Assembly: GCA_050250695.1 (NCBI GenBank)
Contig: JBFWOE010000140.1
Coordinates: forward strand, 1-8,343
Reading direction: 5' to 3'
DNA length: 8,343 bases
DNA from: Ga0077527 sp050250695
Lineage (GTDB): Bacteria; Pseudomonadota; Gammaproteobacteria; Burkholderiales; SG8-41
The notes under the pieces are model-generated. The model saw only the letters and a list, made by a program, of their open reading frames with translations. It was not told where the DNA came from and ran no database searches. Of the stretch, positions 1-5,305 are shown piece after piece (position 1 is the first letter of the stretch; every line of letters begins with the position of its first letter). A program made the translations under genes and the position numbers.

Positions 1-425
1 TGTTCGACGGTTGCCTGTTTCTCGGCTGGGGATAGTCCTTCGATGTCATCGAAACCGATGTCCGCCAGTGTGCGGTCGAGTCTGATCTTGCCGTCGTGTA
101 CATACTTGCCGTAAAGCATCGCCAGTACGCTTTTGCGCGCCGAGGCGAGCACGCTGACATGCGCCGGGTCGCCGTATTCGAACAACACGCGGCCGCCGGT
201 GATGACCATCAGCGCGGTGGTGTCCAGGGACTCGACGAAATTGCGCAGCGCGGCGAGTTTCCGCGGCGAATAACCTGCCGTTTCCGCGCGCTCCGCATGT
301 TCCCATTTTGCGCCGGGGAAAACCGGTGCCGGAGCGGCGGACATTGCAGATCCGGCGGTCGCGATGAGGCAGGCTGCAAGCAGCACAAGGGCCAGTCGGC
401 GGCCGGGATTACGGAACCGGGTCAA
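1..425 (-). CDS. Serine hydrolase, beta-lactamase/penicillin-binding fold (5' part only)
   Basis: The first 141 codons are present and the gene continues past the left edge. Seen: residues 1-31 look like an export signal, with an Arg-rich start (R3, R5, R9, R10), a hydrophobic core and small residues around A27-A31. L16-A17-A18-C19 would also fit a lipobox, so a lipoprotein is possible. S95-A-R-K98 matches the SxxK nucleophile motif of class C beta-lactamase-like hydrolases. It is followed by the helix and the 'GKIRLDRTLADIG' stretch typical of that family. The family cleaves or transfers ester and amide bonds, usually in the periplasm; the substrate cannot be read here and antibiotic resistance should not be assumed. 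The start is taken as TTG at 425, because the in-frame ATG at codon 28 would remove the signal. No clear ribosome binding site is visible. A TATATT hexamer (444-449, minus strand) in the 34-base gap after lpdA could give it a weak promoter of its own. Confidence 0.75.
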   Translation of the reverse strand, partial: MTRFRNPGRRLALVLLAACLIATAGSAMSAAPAPVFPGAKWEHAERAETAGYSPRKLAALRNFVESLDTTALMVITGGRVLFEYGDPAHVSVLASARKSVLAMLYGKYVHDGKIRLDRTLADIGFDDIEGLSPAEKQATVE

Positions 426-459
426 ACGGTTTTGTGCTGTGCAAATATAAGTGGCCGTT

Positions 460-2247
460 TTATTTTTTCGGCACGTAGAGATCGGTAATCGATCCCTCCG
501 CCATTTCCGCGGCGAAGAACAACGTTTCCGACAGCGTCGGATGCGGATGAATGGTCAGGCCGAGATCGGTGGCGTCGGCCCCCATCTCGAGTGCGAGCAC
601 CGCTTCGGCGATCAGTTCGCCGGCGTTGACGCCGACGATGGCTGCACCGAGCACGCGACGCGATTGTTTGTCGAGCAGCAGCTTGGTCATGCCTTCGTCG
701 CGGCCGGTGGCCAGCGCGCGGCCGCTGGCGGCCCAGGGGAACACCGCTTTTTCGTAGTCGACGCCTTGTTCCTTGGCCTGGGTTTCGGTGAGTCCCATCC
801 AGGCGATCTCGGGATCGGTGTAGGCGACTGAAGGAATCGTCCGCGCGTCGAAGAACGCCTTGTGGCCGGCGATGACTTCGGCGGCGATCTTGGCTTCGTG
901 CGTGGCCTTGTGCGCGAGCATCGGTTCGCCGCAGATGTCGCCTATGGCGTAAATGTGCGGCACGTTGGTGCGCTGCTGCCTGTCGGCAGGAATGTAGCCG
1001 CGTTCGTTGACAGTGACGCCCGCGGCTTCGGCCTTGATTTCGCGGCCGTTGGGTCGGCGGCCGACGGCCATCAGCGCGGCGTCGAAGGTATCGGTGCTGG
1101 TCGTACCATCCGCGCCCTCGAACGTAACCTTGAGTCCGGCCTTCTGCGCCTCGATTTTTGCAACCTTGGTCTTGAGCAGAATTTTTTCGTAGCGCTTCTC
1201 GATGCGCTTGGCGAGCGGGCGCACCACGTCCCTGTCGGCGCCGGGGATCAGGCCGTCCATCAGTTCGACGACGGTGATCTTGCTGCCCAGTGCGTCGTAG
1301 ACCGTGGCCATTTCGAGGCCGATGATGCCGCCGCCGATCACCAGCAGGCGTTTCGGCACTTCGGCCAGTTTCAGCGCGCCGGTGGAATCGATGATGCGCG
1401 GATCGTCGTACGGAAAGCCGGGGATTTTTGCGACCGAGGAACCGGCCGCGATGATGCAATTCTCGAAAGCAACGGTCTTGATGCCGTCCGCGGTTTCGAC
1501 GCGGATGGTGTTCGCAGAGGCGAATTCACCACGGCCGGTGACGACCTGCACCTTGCGTTGCCTGGCGAGGCCGGTCAGGCCCTTGGTCAGTTTGCCCAGC
1601 ACGCCGTCTTTCCACGCGCGCAGCCTGTCGATGTCGATTTTCGGCTTGCCGAAGCTGATGCCGGCGTGCGCGGCCTCGTCGGCCTCGGTGATGACCTTCG
1701 CCATGTGCAGCAGCGCTTTCGACGGGATGCAGCCGACGTTGAGGCAAACACCGCCCAGCGTCGGATAACGTTCAATCAATACGACCTTCTTGCCCAGGTC
1801 GGCGGCGCGGAAGGCCGCGGTGTAACCGCCGGGACCGGCGCCGAGCACCACGACTTCGGCATGGAAGTCTGCCTTGATGCCGGAGATGTCGGTTTTGGGT
1901 GCGGCAGCGGCCGGCGCAGGGGCTGCGGGGGCGGGTGCCGGTTTCTGTGCGGCGGCAGCCGGTGCGGGAGTTGGTTTTGCCGCTGGTGCTGCCGCGGCTT
2001 CACCCGAGGATTCTTCCAGGGTCAGGATCAGCGTGCCCTTGGATACCTTGTCACCGGGTTTCAGGCTCAGCGACTTGACCGTACCCGCGGATGGCGCGGG
2101 GATGTCCATTGTCGCCTTGTCGGATTCCAGCGTGACCAGCGAATCTTCCTTGTCCACCACATCGCCGGGTTTGACCAGCACCTCGATCACCGGAATGTTC
2201 TTGAAGTCCCCGATATCCGGAACCTTGACCTCGACGAGTTTGCTCAT
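460..2247 (-). CDS. lpdA: Dihydrolipoyl dehydrogenase (E3) with N-terminal lipoyl domain
   Basis: This flavoprotein reoxidises dihydrolipoamide with NAD+ in pyruvate and other 2-oxoacid dehydrogenase complexes, in the cytoplasm. Seen in order over 595 residues: a lipoyl domain (about 1-77) with the lipoylated lysine K44 in ESDKATMDIP; an Ala/Pro-rich flexible linker (about 80-118); the FAD-binding GAGPGG (136-141); the redox disulfide C168/C173 in GGVCLNVGCIPSK; the NAD-binding GGGIIG (305-310); a second FAD contact at YAIGD (433-437); and a dimerisation domain with the catalytic H569/E574 pair in HPHPTLSE. All key residues are present. The extra lipoyl domain explains the length, since plain E3 is about 470 residues; lipoyl-E3 fusions are known in Neisseria and other betaproteobacteria. 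The usual partners aceE and aceF are not directly upstream; proA is, 78 bases away. The ATG at 2247 has only a weak upstream purine stretch, but it begins the lipoyl domain exactly, which fixes the start. Confidence 0.97.
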   Translation of the reverse strand: MSKLVEVKVPDIGDFKNIPVIEVLVKPGDVVDKEDSLVTLESDKATMDIPAPSAGTVKSLSLKPGDKVSKGTLILTLEESSGEAAAAPAAKPTPAPAAAAQKPAPAPAAPAPAAAAPKTDISGIKADFHAEVVVLGAGPGGYTAAFRAADLGKKVVLIERYPTLGGVCLNVGCIPSKALLHMAKVITEADEAAHAGISFGKPKIDIDRLRAWKDGVLGKLTKGLTGLARQRKVQVVTGRGEFASANTIRVETADGIKTVAFENCIIAAGSSVAKIPGFPYDDPRIIDSTGALKLAEVPKRLLVIGGGIIGLEMATVYDALGSKITVVELMDGLIPGADRDVVRPLAKRIEKRYEKILLKTKVAKIEAQKAGLKVTFEGADGTTSTDTFDAALMAVGRRPNGREIKAEAAGVTVNERGYIPADRQQRTNVPHIYAIGDICGEPMLAHKATHEAKIAAEVIAGHKAFFDARTIPSVAYTDPEIAWMGLTETQAKEQGVDYEKAVFPWAASGRALATGRDEGMTKLLLDKQSRRVLGAAIVGVNAGELIAEAVLALEMGADATDLGLTIHPHPTLSETLFFAAEMAEGSITDLYVPKK

Positions 2248-2262
2248 GGGATTCTTGAATTG

Positions 2263-2276
2263 TTGTTTAAAAACAA
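2263..2276. other. AT-rich palindrome in the proA-lpdA gap
   Basis: The 78-base gap between proA and lpdA contains TTGTTT-AA-AAACAA, a perfect 6-base inverted repeat. It lies 16 bases before the lpdA start in a locally AT-rich patch, unlike the surrounding GC-rich DNA. It may be part of an lpdA promoter or a regulator site. No convincing -35/-10 pair was found; TAAGAT at 2279-2284 on the minus strand is the best weak -10 candidate. Confidence 0.3.
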
Positions 2277-2325
2277 AATCTTACGATAACTCCGGCACGG
2301 TACCGGAAGCCGCTGCGGTGTTGAT

Positions 2326-3582
2326 TCAGCTGCGCACCTGGCCGTCGCCAAGCACCACGAACTTCAGCGACGTCAGCCCTTCGAGTCCCACCGGTCCCCG
2401 CGCATGCAGCTTGTCGGTGGAAATGCCGATCTCGGCGCCGAGGCCGTATTCATAACCGTCGGCGAAACGAGTCGAGGCGTTGACCATCACCGAACTGGAA
2501 TCGACTTCGCGCAAAAAGCGCCGCGCACGGGTGATGTCTTCAGTGACGATGGCGTCGGTATGCTGCGAGCCGTAACGCGTGATGTGATCGATCGCGGCGT
2601 CGAGCCCGTCGACGATACGCACCGACAGGATGGCATCGAGGTATTCGGTGTGCCAGTCCTCTTCGGTCGCGGCTTTCATGCCGGACACGAGCGCACGCGC
2701 CGCATCATCGCCGCGAAGTTCGATTTTCTTGTCGGTGTAGATCTTGCACAGCGGTGGCAGGATTTTGGCCGCGATGTCGCGCGCGACCAGCAGTGTTTCC
2801 ATGGTGTTGCAGGTGCCGAGGCGCTGGGTCTTGGCGTTGTCGGCGATGCGCAGCGCCTTGTCGAAATCCGCCTTGTCGTCGATGTAGACATGGCACACGC
2901 CGTGCAGGTGCTTGATCATCGGGATGCGCGATTCCTGCATCAGCCGTTCGATCAGGCCTTTGCCGCCGCGCGGCACGATGATGTCGACGTACTCGTGCAT
3001 GGTGATCAGTTCGCCAACCGCGGCGCGGTCGGTGGTTTCGATCACCTGCACCGCAGCCTCCGGCAGGCCGGCCGCTTTCAGGCCTTCGTGCACACAGGCG
3101 GCGATGGCCTGGTTGGAATGCAGCGCTTCCGAACCGCCGCGCAGGATCGCGGCGTTGCCGGATTTCAGGCACAGCCCGGCGGCGTCAGCGGTGACGTTTG
3201 GCCGTGATTCATAAATGATGCCGACCACGCCCAGCGGCACGCGCATCTGCCCGACCTGGATGCCGGTGGGGCGGTACTTGAGGTTGCTGATCTCGCCGAC
3301 CGGATCCGGCAGCGCGGCGATCTGGCGCAGCCCGTCGGCCATGGCTGCGATGCGCTCGACGGTCAGCGTCAGCCGGTCGATCGCTGCGGTATCGAGTTTT
3401 TTTGTTTTTGCCGCCTCGACGTCGCGCGCGTTTTCACGCAGCAGCACCTTCGCCGCGCGCTCGATCGACATCGCCATTGCCGTCAGCGCGTCGTTCTTGG
3501 CCCGCGTGTCGGCGACCGCCATCGTGCGCGAAGCGGCGCGGGCGGCCTTGCCGATGCCGAGCATGTAGGTCTGGACGTCCAT
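2326..3582 (-). CDS. proA: Glutamate-5-semialdehyde dehydrogenase (gamma-glutamyl phosphate reductase)
   Basis: It catalyses the second step of proline synthesis, the NADPH-dependent reduction of gamma-glutamyl phosphate to glutamate-5-semialdehyde, in the cytoplasm, after ProB. The 418 residues match the family's usual length (about 417 in E. coli). Seen: an aldehyde-dehydrogenase fold with the ProA signatures VPLGVVGIIYESRPN (115-129), LKSGNAAILRGGSEA (139-153) and VPRGGKGLI (203-211), the catalytic C258 in GTCNTMETLLV, and the C-terminal GPVGLEGLTSLKF. No proB lies beside it. The start at 3582 is chosen because it gives the family-length N terminus; an ATG at codon 7 is an alternative. No Shine-Dalgarno sequence is visible. 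An extended -10 ends six bases before the ATG, so the mRNA may be leaderless. A terminator-like hairpin separates the gene from holA upstream. Confidence 0.97.
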   Translation of the reverse strand: MDVQTYMLGIGKAARAASRTMAVADTRAKNDALTAMAMSIERAAKVLLRENARDVEAAKTKKLDTAAIDRLTLTVERIAAMADGLRQIAALPDPVGEISNLKYRPTGIQVGQMRVPLGVVGIIYESRPNVTADAAGLCLKSGNAAILRGGSEALHSNQAIAACVHEGLKAAGLPEAAVQVIETTDRAAVGELITMHEYVDIIVPRGGKGLIERLMQESRIPMIKHLHGVCHVYIDDKADFDKALRIADNAKTQRLGTCNTMETLLVARDIAAKILPPLCKIYTDKKIELRGDDAARALVSGMKAATEEDWHTEYLDAILSVRIVDGLDAAIDHITRYGSQHTDAIVTEDITRARRFLREVDSSSVMVNASTRFADGYEYGLGAEIGISTDKLHARGPVGLEGLTSLKFVVLGDGQVRS

Positions 3583-3588
3583 ATCGGG

Positions 3589-3597
3589 ATTCTAGCA
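3589..3597 (-). promoter_or_regulatory. Candidate extended -10 promoter for proA
   Basis: On the minus strand the sequence TGCTAGAAT gives a TGn extension and a hexamer with 5 of 6 matches to TATAAT. The hexamer ends six bases before the proA ATG, so transcription would begin at about the A of the start codon. No good -35 hexamer is present, which is tolerated by extended -10 promoters. The site lies downstream of the candidate terminator after holA, which fits a new transcription start here. This is inferred from sequence only. Confidence 0.4.
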
Positions 3598-3632
3598 GGC
3601 GGGATGTGCGTGTACTTGTGGTTTGCTCAAGC

Positions 3633-3668
3633 AAAAACAAGTTCGCCGGGCTGCCCCCGGCGACCTTG
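3633..3668 (-). terminator. Candidate intrinsic terminator after holA
   Basis: On the minus strand, 24 bases after the holA stop, there is a hairpin with an 8-base perfect stem (TCGCCGGG / CCCGGCGA) around a 5-base loop. The stem is extended past one mismatch by CAAG/CTTG. The hairpin is followed directly by five Ts (3637-3633). This is the classic layout of a Rho-independent terminator. It would end or attenuate the leuS-lptE-holA transcript before proA. On the plus strand the hairpin is followed by a less regular A/T-rich stretch with four Ts (3677-3680 region), so weak action in that direction cannot be excluded. Confidence 0.65.
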
Positions 3669-3691
3669 AATTTGATTTTAAAAAAGAAAGG

Positions 3692-4774
3692 CTAGAACAG
3701 CGCCGGATGCGCCGCAAACGCCGCCGGCACAGCCCGACGCCCGGGTTGCGCCTTCACCACCCCGGGGTTGTTGCGCGCAAAGCGCAGCGCGAGTTGCAGC
3801 AGTTCGTTCCAGGCATCGCCGCGCACCAGGCCCTTGACGATGCGGTCGATGACCGCGGCATGGCGCAGGGCTTCGGTGACCTGGCCCAGCGTGAAGCGCT
3901 TGAGGTTGTTCTGCATCGCGCCCTGGTGCGACGGTCCCCAGATGCGCGCTTCGCGCATCATCATCGATGCCGGCTTGCCGGTGTTGACGCCGGTGAGGAT
4001 CTTGCCGATGGCGCGGATTTCCTCGGACAGCGACCACAGCACCAGTGGCGCCGCGGTGCCTTCGCCCTGCAGGCCGTCAAGCACGCGGGCGACACGCAGC
4101 GGGTCGCCCTCGATCATGATCTCGCCGAGGTTGAACACGTCGTAGCGCGCGACGTCGAGCACCGCTTCGCGCACCTGGTCGAAAGTGATCGTGCCCTGGG
4201 GGAACAGCAACGCCAGTTTCTGTACTTCCTGATAGGCGGCGAGCAGGTTGCCTTCGACGCGGTCGGCGATGAAGTCCAGGGTCGCGGCGTCGGCGTCCTG
4301 CTGCTGGTCCTTAAGCCGTCCCGCAATCCATTGCGGCAGCGCCTTGCGCGGCACCACCCGGGCTTCGACGGAGACGCCGGCATTTTCCAGCACGGAGAAC
4401 CACGCCGTTTTCTGGGTGCGCCAGTCGAGATCGGGCACGTAGACCAGCGTCACGGTGTCCGGCGGCAGCGACTGGCAGTAGGCCTGCAGCGCTTCACCGC
4501 CCTCCTTGCCGGGTTTGCCGGTGGGGATGCGCAGTTCCAGCAGCTTGCGGGAGGCGAACAGCGACTGCGAATTGCCGGCCAGCGCCAGCTGGCTCCATTT
4601 GAATCCGGAATCAGCGGTCAGCACTTCGCGCTCGCTGTAGCCTTCGGCGCGGGCCTTGGCGCGGATGCGGTCGCTGGCCTCGAGGGCGAGCAGCGGTTCG
4701 TTGCCGAATACCGTGTAGAGGGGCTGGATGTCCCGCTTGAGGTGGCCGGCGAGTTGTTCTGATTGCAGTCGCAT
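3692..4774 (-). CDS. holA: DNA polymerase III subunit delta
   Basis: This is the delta subunit of the clamp loader, the 'wrench' that opens the beta sliding clamp at the replisome. The 360 residues are slightly longer than E. coli HolA (343). Seen: features shared with HolA in the same order, namely GNEPLL (24-29), the SLFASR motif (71-76), the LPQWIAGR segment (146-153), EGNLLAAYQEV (174-184) in the AAA+-like second domain, and the RIWG-QGAM region of the C-terminal collar domain. There is no Walker A motif, as expected, because delta is an AAA+ fold that does not bind ATP. The tail after about residue 330 is basic and Ala/Pro-rich and may be disordered. The start at 4774 lies 34 bases after the lptE stop; no strong ribosome binding site is visible, so translation may depend on coupling within the leuS-lptE-holA unit. 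Confidence 0.95.
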   Translation of the reverse strand: MRLQSEQLAGHLKRDIQPLYTVFGNEPLLALEASDRIRAKARAEGYSEREVLTADSGFKWSQLALAGNSQSLFASRKLLELRIPTGKPGKEGGEALQAYCQSLPPDTVTLVYVPDLDWRTQKTAWFSVLENAGVSVEARVVPRKALPQWIAGRLKDQQQDADAATLDFIADRVEGNLLAAYQEVQKLALLFPQGTITFDQVREAVLDVARYDVFNLGEIMIEGDPLRVARVLDGLQGEGTAAPLVLWSLSEEIRAIGKILTGVNTGKPASMMMREARIWGPSHQGAMQNNLKRFTLGQVTEALRHAAVIDRIVKGLVRGDAWNELLQLALRFARNNPGVVKAQPGRRAVPAAFAAHPALF

Positions 4775-4808
4775 CGGTGCTGCGTATGCTACCGCAGAAT
4801 GGGCGTCT

Positions 4809-5300
4809 TTACGATGCCGGCTTCAGCCTGGCCACTTGCAGCCGCCGCACCAGTTGCTGCACGGCGTCGTTCTGCATGTCGCGGAACAGCAGTGCTTCCT
4901 CGGATTCCTTGGACAGCGTGTCCTGGTCGTTGAAGGAGAAGTCGCGTGTCAGTGCGATTTCCGTCGCCGGCAGGATTTCCACCGCCCTGTTGTCGAGCAT
5001 GCGGTAGGACATGCGGTAACGCAGCTGGAATTCGCGCACCCGCCCGGTGCCGGACAGAGAAAGTATGCTTTTCTCGCGCAGTTCGTTGATCACGATCAGC
5101 GTCGCCGCCGCTTCCTTCGCGCTGTTGACGACCCGCGTGGCGCTGCCCGCGGCGACGACGCGGCGGAACTGGGCAGCGAACTGCGACCCGGCCGGCGCCT
5201 GCACGTAGAGGGTTTCGAAGGGCAGGTTGGCGGCGCCGCGCAGCTGGAAACCGCAGCCGGAAAGCAGCAGGGCGCAGAACAGTGCAATCAGCGTTTTCAT
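4809..5300 (-). CDS. lptE: LPS-assembly lipoprotein LptE
   Basis: This outer-membrane lipoprotein forms the plug of the LptD barrel, which inserts lipopolysaccharide into the outer leaflet. Seen in 163 residues: a short signal peptide ending in the lipobox L13-S-G-C16, so the mature protein begins with lipidated C16. It is followed directly by the family hallmark GFQLRG (17-22) and by the LPFETLYV strand. The rest alternates short strands and helices, as in the LptE fold, and ends with a helical stretch (NDAVQQLVRRLQ). The length is normal for the family. It starts only five bases after the leuS stop, which suggests translational coupling, and holA follows after 34 bases. The leuS-lptE-holA order is the one widely kept in proteobacteria, which supports the assignment despite low overall conservation of LptE. 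Confidence 0.93.
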   Translation of the reverse strand: MKTLIALFCALLLSGCGFQLRGAANLPFETLYVQAPAGSQFAAQFRRVVAAGSATRVVNSAKEAAATLIVINELREKSILSLSGTGRVREFQLRYRMSYRMLDNRAVEILPATEIALTRDFSFNDQDTLSKESEEALLFRDMQNDAVQQLVRRLQVARLKPAS

Positions 5301-5305
5301 CGCGT

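Noticed and set aside
46..306. An 86-codon minus-strand open frame at the left edge
   Set aside because: It is a different frame of the serine hydrolase. The frame with the signal peptide and SARK motif is the real one.
422..1459. A 345-codon minus-strand open frame overlapping lpdA in another frame
   Set aside because: It is Arg/His-rich, typical of an out-of-frame reading of GC-rich coding DNA. It overlaps the C-terminal half of lpdA, which carries the NAD-binding and catalytic motifs.
862..2289. A 475-codon plus-strand open frame opposite lpdA
   Set aside because: It is antisense to a fully supported lpdA. Its Gly/Cys-rich and Ala-rich tracts are the complement of the lpdA Ala/Pro linker.
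2291..2307. Hairpin TCCGG-7-CCGGA after proA as a terminator
   Set aside because: The stem is only five base pairs, the loop is seven bases, and the T-rich stretch begins more than ten bases later. This is too weak to call an intrinsic terminator.
3623..4762. A 379-codon plus-strand open frame opposite holA
   Set aside because: It mirrors holA, whose motifs match the delta subunit along its whole length. The plus-strand product resembles no family.
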